Positions 54,119 through 63,586 of a stretch of 64,000 bases of DNA are shown here, in pieces. The DNA lies in contig NZ_JABASY010000001.1 in assembly GCF_016107685.1 (NCBI RefSeq), positions 400,187-464,186 on the forward strand. Reading direction: 5' to 3'. The DNA is from Brevibacterium yomogidense. Its GTDB lineage: Bacteria > Actinomycetota > Actinomycetes > Actinomycetales > Brevibacteriaceae. A model generated the notes under the pieces. The model was not told the origin of the DNA and searched no databases. It saw only the letters and a program-made list of their open reading frames with translations. The position numbers and the translations under genes are program-made. Positions within the stretch are counted from its first letter, which is position 1. Every line of letters begins with the position of its first letter.

Positions 54119-54762
54119 CCGCGAGGATCCTCGTCATCGACAACTACGACAGCTTCGTCTACACGCTGGTGAGCTACGTGGAGGAGCTGGGTGCCGTCAC
54201 GACTGTCGTGCGCAACGACGCGGTGACCGACGCCGAGGCCGCCGCCCTGCTGGCAGACCACGATGGGGTCCTGCTGTCGCCGGGCCCCGGCGTGCCGGCC
54301 GACGCCGGGGTGTGCCCGGGACTCGTCCGTGAGGCGGAGCGCACGCAGACACCGCTGTTCGGCGTGTGCCTGGGCCATCAGGCGCTGGGTGAGGCGTTCG
54401 GGGCGACGGTGGCGCATTCGCCGGTGCTCATGCACGGGAAGACCTCTCAGGTGGAGCACCGGGGGACCAGCGTGTTCTCAGGCTGCCGCAACCCGCTCGT
54501 CGCCACCCGCTACCACTCGCTGTCGCTCGTCGACGACACGATCGACACGGACGTCTTCGAGGTCACCGCCCAGACCCCGGACGGGGTCGTCATGGGCATC
54601 CAGCACCGCAGCGCACCGCTGGCCGGCGTCCAGTTCCACCCGGAGTCGGTCCTCACGGAGGACGGCTACGTCATGATCGGCAACTTCCTCGCGATGGCGG
54701 GGACGCCGGACGCGGTCGAGGCGGCACGCGGCCGCTCCCCGCTGGTGTCCGCCAAGCGCTGA
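54115..54762 (+). CDS. pabA: glutamine amidotransferase, anthranilate/aminodeoxychorismate synthase component II
   Basis: A 215-residue class I amidotransferase that supplies ammonia for anthranilate or para-aminobenzoate synthesis. The triad is complete: Cys85 in FGVCLGHQA, His175 and Glu177 in FHPES. ILVIDNYDSFVY and LLSPGPG are typical. The gene is known as trpG or pabA at this locus in actinobacteria; with no partner synthase nearby the pathway cannot be fixed. Start from the ATGA overlap at 54115. Confidence 0.9.
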   Translation: MTARILVIDNYDSFVYTLVSYVEELGAVTTVVRNDAVTDAEAAALLADHDGVLLSPGPGVPADAGVCPGLVREAERTQTPLFGVCLGHQALGEAFGATVAHSPVLMHGKTSQVEHRGTSVFSGCRNPLVATRYHSLSLVDDTIDTDVFEVTAQTPDGVVMGIQHRSAPLAGVQFHPESVLTEDGYVMIGNFLAMAGTPDAVEAARGRSPLVSAKR

Positions 54763-54801
54763 AGCGTCAGCGCACGCGGTCCATCAGCGGTCCAGCAGGC
54801 G

Positions 54802-56679
54802 TCAGCGCACCTGCTCCAGCAGGCGGCTCCACTCGCTGAAGAGGCTGCCGAACCCGCGGTTCTCGCCATCGCTGTCACCGTCGTCGCCCGGTCCGGGGAA
54901 CTGCGGGGGATCAGCGGTGAAGCTGGGCTCCGGGATGGTCGGTGACGGTGACGGCGGTTCGGTGGCGACCGTGATCGTCACCGTCGAACCCTGGTCGACG
55001 TCCGTCCCCGCAGCGGCCTGCTGCTCGAAGACCTCGCCCTCGGTGTGGTCGTCGGTCTCCTCCTCCTGCACGGAGCAGCTGAGCATGTAGGAGTCGCTCT
55101 CGAGCGTCTCGCACGCCTCGTCCTCGGACATGCCGGTGACGTCCGGGACCTCGACCTGACCGGAGGACAGCACGAGGTCGACGGTCGAGTCCATCGCGAC
55201 CTCGGTCCCGGCGCCCGGTCGGGTCTCCATGACCTCGCCCCCGGGGACGTCGGGGGAGTTCTCCTCGATGTTCGATCCCGCGGTGAGCCCCGCGTCGCCG
55301 ATCTTCTGCCGCGCGAGGGATTCCGTGTCACCGGCGACGTCCGGCACTTCGACACTGTCCGGCCCCGAGGAGACGAACATCGTGACCCGGTCGCCTTCGG
55401 ACACCTCCGAGCCCGCGGCCGGATCCGTCTCCACGACGTTGCCGGATTCGATGTCGTCGTCCGCCTGCATCTCCCTGCCGACGACCAGTCCCAGACCCTC
55501 GAGATACGTCTCCGCCTCGTTGGCTTCACGGTCTGACATGTCCTCGAGCGCGAAGGTCGTGACCTCCGGCTCCGCGTTCATCGTGTAGATCCACAGTCCC
55601 AGGCCGGCCAGCACCAGGGCCAGGAGGGCACCGCCCACCCACAGCCAGGTGCGGCTCTTCTTCTCCTCCTCCTGGTTCTCCTCGATCTCGCCCAGCATGC
55701 CGGTGTGCGCGCCGACGGGCTGCATCGCCTGCTGGTCGACCGCCTGCGTGGGCGGCGCATCCCACCCCGCAGCGGGCGCGGAGGCCAGGAGCTGGGTCGC
55801 GGCGCCTTCCCCGTCGAGGCTGAGCGGACGACCGTCGCGCGCGGCCAGGGCGTCCTCACGGAACGTGTGGGCGTCCTGGTACCGGGCGTCGCGCCCCTTG
55901 TCGAGGGCGTGCAGGACGAGCCGGTCGACGGACGGGGGGATCGACGGCACGAGCGTCGACGGGGCGGCAGGCTGCTCGCCCACGTGCTGGTATGCGACCG
56001 CGAGCTGTGAGTCGCCCACGAACGGCGGGCGCCCGGTGAGCAGTTCGTACAGCAGGCACGCCGTCGAGTAGAGGTCGGAGCGGGCGTCGACGACCTCGCC
56101 GCGCGCCTGCTCCGGTGACAGGTACTGGGCGGTGCCCACGACGGACTGCGTCTGCGTGAGCGAACCGGTGTCCTCGAGGGCGCGGGCGATGCCGAAGTCC
56201 ATCACCTTGATGTCGCCGTCCGGCGTGAGCATGACGTTCGCCGGTTTGATGTCGCGGTGGACGATGCCGTTGCGGTGGCTGTATTCCAGGGGGGCGAGCA
56301 CGCCCGCGGCGACGTCGAGGGCCTCCTGCACCGTGAGCGGACCGTGCTCGGCCAGCACCTGGCGCAGCGTCTGCCCCTCGACGTACTCCATGACGATGAA
56401 CGGGACGGTGATGACGCCGCCGCCGGGCTCCGTGAACTGCTCCTCGCCGGAGTCGTACACGGACACGATGCCCGGATGGTTGAGGCTCGCGGCGGACTGC
56501 GCCTCCCGCTCCAGACGCGTGTGGAAGCTGGGATCGCGGGCCAGATCGGAACGCAGCAGCTTGATCGCGACGCGCCGGCCCAGCCGGGTGTCGACGCCTT
56601 CGTGCACCTCGGCCATGCCGCCGCGGCCGATCACCCGGCGGATCTCATACCGATCGGACAGCTTGCGCACCTGATCCAT
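54802..56679 (-). CDS. pknB: serine/threonine protein kinase PknB with PASTA repeats
   Basis: A 625-residue receptor kinase. Kinase domain about 10-275: glycine loop GRGGMAEV, Lys40, HRD at 141-143, DFG from 161. A juxtamembrane linker and one transmembrane helix (about 342-366, WLWVGGALLALVLAGLGLWIY) follow. Outside are three PASTA domains (about 370-590) that bind muropeptides, then a Pro/Asp-rich tail. Many PknB proteins have four PASTA units. It controls cell-wall synthesis and division. The start codon shares one base with the pknA stop (TGATG). It is the last gene of the fhaA-to-pknB operon, convergent with pabA. Confidence 0.93.
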   Translation of the reverse strand: MDQVRKLSDRYEIRRVIGRGGMAEVHEGVDTRLGRRVAIKLLRSDLARDPSFHTRLEREAQSAASLNHPGIVSVYDSGEEQFTEPGGGVITVPFIVMEYVEGQTLRQVLAEHGPLTVQEALDVAAGVLAPLEYSHRNGIVHRDIKPANVMLTPDGDIKVMDFGIARALEDTGSLTQTQSVVGTAQYLSPEQARGEVVDARSDLYSTACLLYELLTGRPPFVGDSQLAVAYQHVGEQPAAPSTLVPSIPPSVDRLVLHALDKGRDARYQDAHTFREDALAARDGRPLSLDGEGAATQLLASAPAAGWDAPPTQAVDQQAMQPVGAHTGMLGEIEENQEEEKKSRTWLWVGGALLALVLAGLGLWIYTMNAEPEVTTFALEDMSDREANEAETYLEGLGLVVGREMQADDDIESGNVVETDPAAGSEVSEGDRVTMFVSSGPDSVEVPDVAGDTESLARQKIGDAGLTAGSNIEENSPDVPGGEVMETRPGAGTEVAMDSTVDLVLSSGQVEVPDVTGMSEDEACETLESDSYMLSCSVQEEETDDHTEGEVFEQQAAAGTDVDQGSTVTITVATEPPSPSPTIPEPSFTADPPQFPGPGDDGDSDGENRGFGSLFSEWSRLLEQVR

Positions 56680-58433
56680 CAGTAGCCTCCGTTCACAGAG
56701 CCCATGTCGTAGCTCGAGCTGCCGAAGTCCTGGCCGTCGGAAGCATCGTTGCCCTCCTGGGCTCCGCCGTCTTCGTCTGGGTCTGGCTCTGGTTCCGGCT
56801 GATCGTCTCCGTTGTTGCTGTCATCGGAGCCGTTGCCGTTGCCTCCGCCGGAGCCGCCCTCGTCGCTGCCTCCGCCGTTGTTGCCGCCGGAGTCGCCGTT
56901 GTTCCCGCCGTTGTTGCCGGAGTTGCTCCCGCTGTCGCCGGAACCGCTGCCGTCATCCGAGCCGCTGCCGGAGTCGCTGTCCGACCCGGAGTCGCTGCCG
57001 GAGTCCTCTTCCGGCACCTCGGCCGGTCCGGAGGACACCTCGATGGTGACGGTGTCGCCCTCTTCGAAGACGTAGCCGTTGTTGCCGGAGCGCACGTTGA
57101 CGACGGTGCCCTCGGACTGCTGAGATTCGACCTCGACGGCGCTGACCTTGAGGCCCAGCTGCTCGAGGTTCCGCGTCGCGGTCGCCTCCGACTGGCCGAT
57201 GTAGGCGTTGGGGTCGATCTCGACGGTCGTGTCCTCCTCCGTCACCTCGGCCGTGGGTGTGCCGGTCTCCACCGGCGCGGGCTCGCCCGGGCTGCCCAGG
57301 AAGATCCACAGCACCCAGAGGAGGCCGGCCACCACGAGCGCGATGAGCACGCCGATGGTCACCTTCATCCCGGTGCCCATCTTCTCCTTGTCCTCGTCGA
57401 GCTCCCCCTCCGGGTCGCCCTGCTGGGGGAGCGTCGCGGTCACCGCGGTGGGTGCCGGGGCAGGAGCAGCCGCCGCCGAGGCGTGGGCCGGGTCCATGAC
57501 CCGGGTCCCGTCGTCGGCCGGCTGGTTGAAGGCACGGGTGACCGCTTCCGACGCGGCCGCAGCGGATGCGGCACCGGGAAGCATCTGGGGGACCGCGGCC
57601 TCGGCGGCGGCGACGTCCCCGTCACGCAGTGCACGAGCCGCCTTCGCGAGGGCCTCACCGGAATCGGGGCGCTCGTCCTGCTTCTTGCTGAGCAGACTCG
57701 TGACGAGCCGGCGGATGGGCTCCGACACCGTGTCCGGGAGCTCCGGAGGCGCCGTGTTGACCTGCGCGATCGCGATCGCGACCTGCGAATCGCCCGTGAA
57801 CGGGCGGCGACCGGCCAGCGCTTCGTACATGATGATGCCCAGCGAATACAGGTCCGATTTGGGGGTGGACCCCTTGCCGGTGGCCTGCTCCGGTGCCAGG
57901 TACTGGGCGGTGCCCATCACCTGTCCCGTCTTCGTGAGCGGGGCCTGGTCCGCGACACGTGCGATCCCGAAGTCCGTGAGCTTCACCCGGAAGTCCGGGG
58001 TCACGAGGATGTTGCCGGGCTTCACATCGCGGTGGACGACCCCGGCGCGGTGTGCGGAGCCCAGCGCCTCCGCGGACTGCGCGGTGAGCTCGAGGACGTC
58101 CGCCTCCGGCAGCACGACGTTGCGGTCGATGAGCGCCGACAGGGGCTCCCCGGGCACGTACTCCATGACGAGGTACGGTGAGCCCGTCTCCTCGCCGTAG
58201 TCGAACACGGAGGCGATCCCCGGATGCGACACAGCGCCCATGCTGCGCGCCTCCGCACGGAACCTGTCGAGGAAGCCCTGGTCGGACAGGTACTCCTCCT
58301 TGAGGATCTTCGCGGCGACGTCACGGTCGATGACGTTGTCACGCCCCCGCCAGACCTCTCCCATACCGCCCACGGCGATGCGGCCGGTCAGCTCGTAGCG
58401 CCCTCCCAGCACGGTTCCAGGCTGTGGCCTCAT
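56679..58433 (-). CDS. pknA: serine/threonine protein kinase PknA with one PASTA domain and a Gly/Ser/Asp/Asn-rich tail
   Basis: A 584-residue receptor kinase. Kinase domain with VGGMGEV loop, Lys42, HRD at 134-136 and DFG at 154-156; transmembrane helix about 355-378 ([20 protein letters not shown]); one PASTA domain to about 470. From about 473 to the end comes a low-complexity tail of Gly, Ser, Asp, Asn and Pro encoded by purine/pyrimidine-biased short repeats (about 56750-57015). Mycobacterial PknA has no PASTA domain, so this form is closer to other actinobacterial PknA proteins. It overlaps the pbpA stop (ATGA, 58430-58433). Confidence 0.92.
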   Translation of the reverse strand: MRPQPGTVLGGRYELTGRIAVGGMGEVWRGRDNVIDRDVAAKILKEEYLSDQGFLDRFRAEARSMGAVSHPGIASVFDYGEETGSPYLVMEYVPGEPLSALIDRNVVLPEADVLELTAQSAEALGSAHRAGVVHRDVKPGNILVTPDFRVKLTDFGIARVADQAPLTKTGQVMGTAQYLAPEQATGKGSTPKSDLYSLGIIMYEALAGRRPFTGDSQVAIAIAQVNTAPPELPDTVSEPIRRLVTSLLSKKQDERPDSGEALAKAARALRDGDVAAAEAAVPQMLPGAASAAAASEAVTRAFNQPADDGTRVMDPAHASAAAAPAPAPTAVTATLPQQGDPEGELDEDKEKMGTGMKVTIGVLIALVVAGLLWVLWIFLGSPGEPAPVETGTPTAEVTEEDTTVEIDPNAYIGQSEATATRNLEQLGLKVSAVEVESQQSEGTVVNVRSGNNGYVFEEGDTVTIEVSSGPAEVPEEDSGSDSGSDSDSGSGSDDGSGSGDSGSNSGNNGGNNGDSGGNNGGGSDEGGSGGGNGNGSDDSNNGDDQPEPEPDPDEDGGAQEGNDASDGQDFGSSSYDMGSVNGGY

Positions 58434-59899
58434 CCGTTGATCACCGCTTCCATGACCTGCTTCGCAATGGGCCCGGCGACGCGGGCACCTGACGCTTCGC
58501 TGCCGGCGTTGCCGCCGTTCTCCACCACGACGGCGACCGCGATGTCCCTGTCGTCCGTCTTCGCGAAGGACGTGAACCACGCGTGCGGGGCAGCGCCCTC
58601 CGCGTGCTGGGCCGTCCCCGTCTTGGCGCCCACTTCGACGCCGGGGATCTGGGCCACCTGGCCGGTTCCACTGTTCACCTGTTCCACCATCATGTCTGTG
58701 AGCTGACCTGCGGAGTCGGAGCTGACGGCACGCGACAGCTCCTGGGGCTTCATCTCCGAGATCGTGTCGAGCGTCCGCGAATTGCGGACGTTGTCGATGA
58801 GCTGGGGCGTCATGACGACGCCGTCGTTGGCGACCCCCGCGGACACCATCGCCATCTGCAGCGGTGTCGCCCGGACCTCGTACTGGCCCAGCGAGGACTG
58901 CGCGGTCTGCGGTGCGTTGAGATCACTGGGGAACGTCGACGGGGTCACCTGGAGCGGGATCGACAGGTCTGTGCCGAACCCGAACTTGCGGGCCTGCTCG
59001 TCGAGGGCGTCGCCGCCCAGGTCCATGCCGAGCTTCGCGAACGACGTGTTGCAGGAGACGACGAGCGACTGCTGGAGCGTCACCGTGTCGGTGGAGCCGC
59101 ACGCGCCCCCACCGGAGTTGCGGATCTTCGCGCTGGTCTCCGGAAGGTCGAGCTCCGCCGGACCCTGCAGTTCGGAGTCCTTCGTGTAATCGCCGGATTC
59201 CAGTGCCGCAGCCGCCGTGATGATCTTGAACGTGGAGCCGGGCGGGTAGAGGTTGCCGCCGATCGCCCGGTTGTACGCCGGGTTGTCCTCGTCCGCGATG
59301 AGGGAGTCGTAGGCCGCCTGCGCCTCCTTCGAGTCGTGGGTGGCCAGGTTGTTCGGGTTCCAGCCGGGAGTCGACGCGAGCGCGAGCACGCGCCCGGTCT
59401 TCGCATCGAGCGCGGCGACGGCGCCCTTCTGCCCGCCCAGGCCCTGGAACGCGGCGTTCTGCGCTGCCGGGTCGATCGTGAGCTCCACGGCGGCGCCCAT
59501 CGGCTGCTCACCCGTGAAGACCGAACGGATCTTGTCGTAGAACAGTGCGTCGTCGGAACCGGACAGCAGCCCGTTCTCCGAGCGCTCCAGACCGCTCGCA
59601 CCCGACACGATGGAGAAGAAGCCCGTCATGTCCGCATACTGCTCCGCGGGCAGCGAGTCCGCCCCGTAGGTGCGCTGGAACTTGTACGTCGAATCGGTGG
59701 GCACGGAGTAGGCGACGGGTGTGCCGTCGACGAGGATCGGACCCCGCTCGCGGGAGATCTCGTTGATGAACGTCCGGTTGTTGAGGGAGTGCTCATTCAG
59801 CGTCTGGGCGCTGAAGAACTGGATGTTGCTCGTGGAGCCGAACAGCAGTGCGAACATCACGAAGCCCACGACGGCGACGTGGCGGAGTGCCTTGTTCAT
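58430..59899 (-). CDS. pbpA: penicillin-binding protein PbpA (class B transpeptidase)
   Basis: A 489-residue D,D-transpeptidase for peptidoglycan cross-linking. N-terminal membrane anchor about 8-22, short PBP dimer region ([19 protein letters not shown]), then the catalytic domain with STFK (Ser222, Lys225), SCN (282-284) and KTG (426-428). It works with RodA, encoded next to it, as a synthase pair. ATG 59899 overlaps the rodA stop. The longer upstream open frame lies within rodA. The whole fhaA-to-pknB run shows such overlaps. Confidence 0.93.
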   Translation of the reverse strand: MNKALRHVAVVGFVMFALLFGSTSNIQFFSAQTLNEHSLNNRTFINEISRERGPILVDGTPVAYSVPTDSTYKFQRTYGADSLPAEQYADMTGFFSIVSGASGLERSENGLLSGSDDALFYDKIRSVFTGEQPMGAAVELTIDPAAQNAAFQGLGGQKGAVAALDAKTGRVLALASTPGWNPNNLATHDSKEAQAAYDSLIADEDNPAYNRAIGGNLYPPGSTFKIITAAAALESGDYTKDSELQGPAELDLPETSAKIRNSGGGACGSTDTVTLQQSLVVSCNTSFAKLGMDLGGDALDEQARKFGFGTDLSIPLQVTPSTFPSDLNAPQTAQSSLGQYEVRATPLQMAMVSAGVANDGVVMTPQLIDNVRNSRTLDTISEMKPQELSRAVSSDSAGQLTDMMVEQVNSGTGQVAQIPGVEVGAKTGTAQHAEGAAPHAWFTSFAKTDDRDIAVAVVVENGGNAGSEASGARVAGPIAKQVMEAVING

Positions 59900-61344
59900 G
59901 TGCGGCCCCCTTCCGGCTGGGTGCCGTGCGCTTCCTGCTGTCTGTCCTGCGGCGCGGTTTCCGGCTCGTCGTCCGTCACGAAGGTCGGGAGGACGCCCGT
60001 GGCGAACTCCTCCTGGGGACGGCGGGCGTTGTCGCTGATGCGCAGGAGCAGGCCGATGATGATCCAGTTCGCGATGAGCGAGCTGCCGCCGGCGGCGAGG
60101 AACGGCGTCGTGAGGCCCGTGAGTGGGATGAGGCGGGTGACGCCGCCGATCACGATGAAGCACTGGAGCGCGATCGTGAAGCTGATCCCCGCGGCGAAGA
60201 GCGTGCCGAACCCGTCACGGGAGGTGGACGCGATCTTCATGCCCCGTTCGAAGAGGAGCACGTAGAGGAGGATGATCGCGAACAGCCCGATCATGCCGAG
60301 CTCCTCACCCAGTGACGCGAAGATGAAGTCCGAGTCCGCGTAGGGGACGACGTGGGGTCGCCCCTCGCCCAGTCCGCTGCCCACCAGTCCGCCGTCGGAC
60401 ATGCCGAACATGCCCTGCACCAGCTGGTAGGAACCGCCGGGGGACTTGTTGTACTCCTCCGAGGTGAGGGCGTTCAGCCAGCCGTCGACGCGCTGCTGGA
60501 CGTGGGCGAACAGCTGGGCGGCGACGACGGCGCCGACGGCGAACATGCCGAGTCCCAGGACGATCCACGTCTTCTTCGCCGTCGCGACGTAGAGCATCGC
60601 GACGAACAGGCCGAAGTACAGGAGGGAGGTGCCGAGGTCGCTCTGGAACACCAGGATGCCGACGCTGGCCGCCCACGCGATGAGGATCGGGCCCATGTCG
60701 CGCAGGCGGGGGAACTGGAGGCCCAGGAACTTGGGGCCGGCGAGCACCATCTGGTCGCGGTAGGCGACGAGGTAGCCGGCGAAGAACACCGCGAGGAGGA
60801 TCTTCGCGATCTCGCCCGGCTGGAACGACATGGGGCCGATGAAGATCCAGATGCGCGCGCCGTTGATCGTGCGGCCCAGGCCGGGGACGAGCGGCAGGAG
60901 CAGCAGGATGAGCGCGGCGAGCCCGGCCGTGTACGTGTACCGGCGCAGCAGGCGGTGGTCGCGGAGGAACACGATGACGAGTGCGGCGAGCACGGTGCCC
61001 AGCGTCATCCAGATGAGCTGGGAGTTCGCGGCGGACCGTTCGAGCGCCATGTCGATCCGGTAGATCATCGCGAGCCCGATCCCGTTGAGCAGGACGGCGA
61101 TCGGGATGAGGACCGGGTCCGCGTAGGACGCCCGCCACCACACGAAGACGTGGAGCGCGATCCCGAGGACGGCCAGCCAGATCGTGTACGAGTAGACGTT
61201 CGCGGGCACCTCGTCGGTCGTCCCCACGCCCACCAGCGCGTAAGCGCCGGCAGAGATGACGACCGCGAGGAGGATCAGCAGGAGTTCTGAGACACGGTGC
61301 TTCCTCGGTCCGCGGACTGCGCTGGACGGGGAAGGCGTGGTCAT
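59896..61344 (-). CDS. rodA: SEDS-family glycosyltransferase RodA/FtsW
   Basis: A 482-residue polytopic protein with about ten to twelve hydrophobic segments. SEDS landmarks: INGARIWIFIGPMSFQPGE, FQSDLGTSLLYFGLF, the SGLGEGRPHVVPYADSDFIFA loop and IGGVTRLIPLTGLTTPFLAAGG. It polymerises lipid II glycan strands at the membrane, partnered by PbpA. The C-terminal cytosolic tail is Gln/Glu-rich. ATGA overlaps with pstP (61341-61344) and pbpA. Confidence 0.92.
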   Translation of the reverse strand: MTTPSPSSAVRGPRKHRVSELLLILLAVVISAGAYALVGVGTTDEVPANVYSYTIWLAVLGIALHVFVWWRASYADPVLIPIAVLLNGIGLAMIYRIDMALERSAANSQLIWMTLGTVLAALVIVFLRDHRLLRRYTYTAGLAALILLLLPLVPGLGRTINGARIWIFIGPMSFQPGEIAKILLAVFFAGYLVAYRDQMVLAGPKFLGLQFPRLRDMGPILIAWAASVGILVFQSDLGTSLLYFGLFVAMLYVATAKKTWIVLGLGMFAVGAVVAAQLFAHVQQRVDGWLNALTSEEYNKSPGGSYQLVQGMFGMSDGGLVGSGLGEGRPHVVPYADSDFIFASLGEELGMIGLFAIILLYVLLFERGMKIASTSRDGFGTLFAAGISFTIALQCFIVIGGVTRLIPLTGLTTPFLAAGGSSLIANWIIIGLLLRISDNARRPQEEFATGVLPTFVTDDEPETAPQDRQQEAHGTQPEGGRT

Positions 61345-63083
61345 CCGTCCGCCTCTCCCCGGTCGATCGTGGCGCCGCCCCGGGTCGTCGAGGTGGTCGA
61401 TTCGTCCGCGACGCCCCCGGTCACGTCTCCTTCGGAGGGCGACGGTGCGGGGTCCACGCCGTTCTGTTCGGCGGTCTCACCCGCCATGGATCCGGAGTTC
61501 CGGGTGGCTTCCGCGCGGAGGGTGTCGACGACGTCGAGTGCGGCGTCGTGGGAATCCGCGGGGATCGTCGCGTCGAGGCGCTGCTGCGAGAACGTCGACA
61601 GGTCCGTGACCGCGACGTCGGTGGTCTCCTCGAGGGAGGAGAGGCTGATGGGGCCCAGCGACTGGGGGAGGCCCTGGTAGACCGCGACCGTCCCGTCGGA
61701 CGCCGCGACGTAGTACTGCGACTGCACGTAGCGCCAGCCGGACAGTGCGGCGACGACGATCGCGATGACTACGGCGACCGTCACCAGCACGGGGATCCAC
61801 GGTCGACGCTTGGGGCGGGGGTCCTCGCCCCAGTCCGCGAGGTCCGCGTCCTCGTCCCAGTGGTCGTCGTCGCGCACGGCGGACCGTGCGGGACGCGGTG
61901 CGCTCACTCCGTCGTCGTCCGCGGGGACCTCGGTGTCCTCGGCCCCGTCGACCGCGCCCGAGGTGCCGGTCGCCTCCGTCGCGGACGTCGCCTCGGCGGT
62001 GCCGGTCTCTGCGGGGGAGGCGTCCGACCCGGGATTGCCCGCGACCGTCGGTGAGGCGGCTGCGGCCGCACTCGCGGTCGTCCCGGCTGCCCCGGTGTGC
62101 GTGGGGATCGTGTCCGCGTCGCCCGATTCGGCGATCGGGTGCGCGTTGATCGGCTGGGTGCTGAGGTCCTCGATGGGGGCGGTCGGGACGTCGACCTCGT
62201 CGAAGATGACGTCCATCTGCCCCGTGTCCGCGTTCTCCTCCTGCGCGCCGCCCAGCAGGGCGTACGACGGGTTGATGCGGACGGAGCCGACGGCCTCGCC
62301 GAAGTCGTCGATGTCGACGTCCGATTCAGGGTCCAGCACGTCGCCGATCACCACGGTGACGTTGTCGCCGCCACCGCCGGCCAGGGCGAGCTCGATGAGC
62401 TTCTCGCAGCAGTCGCCCGGATCCGCGATCGTCGTGAGGGCGTCGTGGATGTCCTGGATCGAGGCGAAGCCGGTGAGTCCGTCGGAGCACAGCATCCAGC
62501 GGTCGCCGGGCACCGCATCGTGGAACGACAGGTCGAGTTCGGGTGGAGTGCCGACATCCCCCAGCACGCGCATGACGACGCTGCGCTGCGGGTGCGTGTC
62601 CGCTTCCTCGAGGGTGATGCGGCCTTCGTCGACCAGCATCTGGACGAACGTGTGGTCCTGCGTCACCTGGGTGATCTCGCCCTTGTGCACGACATAGGCG
62701 CGGGAGTCGCCGATGTGCGCGAGGGCCAGGCGGTCGCCCGACTGGAGCAGCGCTGTGACGGTGGTGCCCATCCCGGCGAGCTCGCTCTGCTCGATGACGG
62801 CACGGGTGATCTGATCGTTCGCGGACAGGATCGCGGACTTCAGGTCGTCGAGCACCCGACCGTCGTGGTCCGCTTCGTCCAGTGAGGTGAGACGGCTGAC
62901 GGCGATCGCGGACGCGACGTCACCACCGGCGTGGCCGCCCATGCCGTCCGCGATGAGGAGGAAGTGCGCACCCGCGTACCCGGAGTCCTGGTTGTTCTTC
63001 CGGACCTGACCGGTGTCCGAACGCGCCGCGAACCTGAAGGTCGGCACGCCGGAGTGCGGGGAAGTGGTGCTCGAAGCGTTCAC
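61341..63083 (-). CDS. pstP: PP2C-family Ser/Thr protein phosphatase PstP
   Basis: A 580-residue phosphatase that reverses PknA/PknB phosphorylation. PP2C motifs: RKNNQDSGYAG, LIADGMGGHAGGD (metal Asp), GTTVTALL, AHIGDSRAYV, LCSDGLTG and GGGDNVTVV. A long disordered Ala/Thr/Asp-rich linker (about 260-440) separates the catalytic domain from one transmembrane helix (about 450-470, VLVTVAVVIAIVVAALSGW) and a short outer part. The GTG start at 63083 overlaps the fhaB stop (GTGA). Confidence 0.93.
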   Translation of the reverse strand: MNASSTTSPHSGVPTFRFAARSDTGQVRKNNQDSGYAGAHFLLIADGMGGHAGGDVASAIAVSRLTSLDEADHDGRVLDDLKSAILSANDQITRAVIEQSELAGMGTTVTALLQSGDRLALAHIGDSRAYVVHKGEITQVTQDHTFVQMLVDEGRITLEEADTHPQRSVVMRVLGDVGTPPELDLSFHDAVPGDRWMLCSDGLTGFASIQDIHDALTTIADPGDCCEKLIELALAGGGGDNVTVVIGDVLDPESDVDIDDFGEAVGSVRINPSYALLGGAQEENADTGQMDVIFDEVDVPTAPIEDLSTQPINAHPIAESGDADTIPTHTGAAGTTASAAAAASPTVAGNPGSDASPAETGTAEATSATEATGTSGAVDGAEDTEVPADDDGVSAPRPARSAVRDDDHWDEDADLADWGEDPRPKRRPWIPVLVTVAVVIAIVVAALSGWRYVQSQYYVAASDGTVAVYQGLPQSLGPISLSSLEETTDVAVTDLSTFSQQRLDATIPADSHDAALDVVDTLRAEATRNSGSMAGETAEQNGVDPAPSPSEGDVTGGVADESTTSTTRGGATIDRGEADG

Positions 63084-63586
63084 GCGCGCAGCTCCATCGT
63101 CGTGTGACCGATCGTGATCGGCATGCCGGGTTCGATGCGGGTGGGCTGGCTGAGCCGCGCACTTCCCACGAACGTTCCGTTGGTCGAACCCGTGTCCTCG
63201 ACCACCCAGGCGCCCGCCTGGGGGTAGATCCGCGCGTGATGGGAGGACGCGAAGTCGTCCTCGATGACGAAGCCGCAGTCGTCCGCTCTGCCGATCGTCA
63301 ACTGGCCGGCGGACAGGAGCAGGGAGAACCCGCTCTGGCGCCCGGAGGTGACGACGAGCGTGGGGGAGGACCCGAAGGCGGACTGCTGCGGGGTCGGGGA
63401 GGCGGCGCCCATGCCTGCGGCGACCGGGGCCTCGGCGGCGGCACGGCCGCGTCTGCGGTCCCGGCGGTTGCGTGCCACGCGGGGTCCGAACAGATCCTGG
63501 CGGAGGACTCCTGCGATGAGGAAGACGAAGAGCCAGAGCAGTCCGAAGAGGGCGAACCGCAGCACGGTGACGGTGAACTCACTCAC
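63080..63586 (-). CDS. fhaB: FHA-domain protein FhaB (FipA-like)
   Basis: A 168-residue protein: one N-terminal transmembrane helix (about 8-28, VLRFALFGLLWLFVFLIAGV), a basic linker, and a C-terminal FHA phosphothreonine-binding domain with LTIGRADDCGFVIEDD, SSHHARIY and TGSTNGTFV. It recruits PknB-phosphorylated partners in cell division. The start is a GTG that overlaps the end of fhaA by eight bases. Confidence 0.92.
   Translation of the reverse strand: MSEFTVTVLRFALFGLLWLFVFLIAGVLRQDLFGPRVARNRRDRRRGRAAAEAPVAAGMGAASPTPQQSAFGSSPTLVVTSGRQSGFSLLLSAGQLTIGRADDCGFVIEDDFASSHHARIYPQAGAWVVEDTGSTNGTFVGSARLSQPTRIEPGMPITIGHTTMELRA

Noticed and set aside
58583..60265. 560-codon open frame on the plus strand
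   Set aside because: Antisense shadow of pbpA and rodA; no motifs, and the sense genes have all catalytic residues and overlaps.
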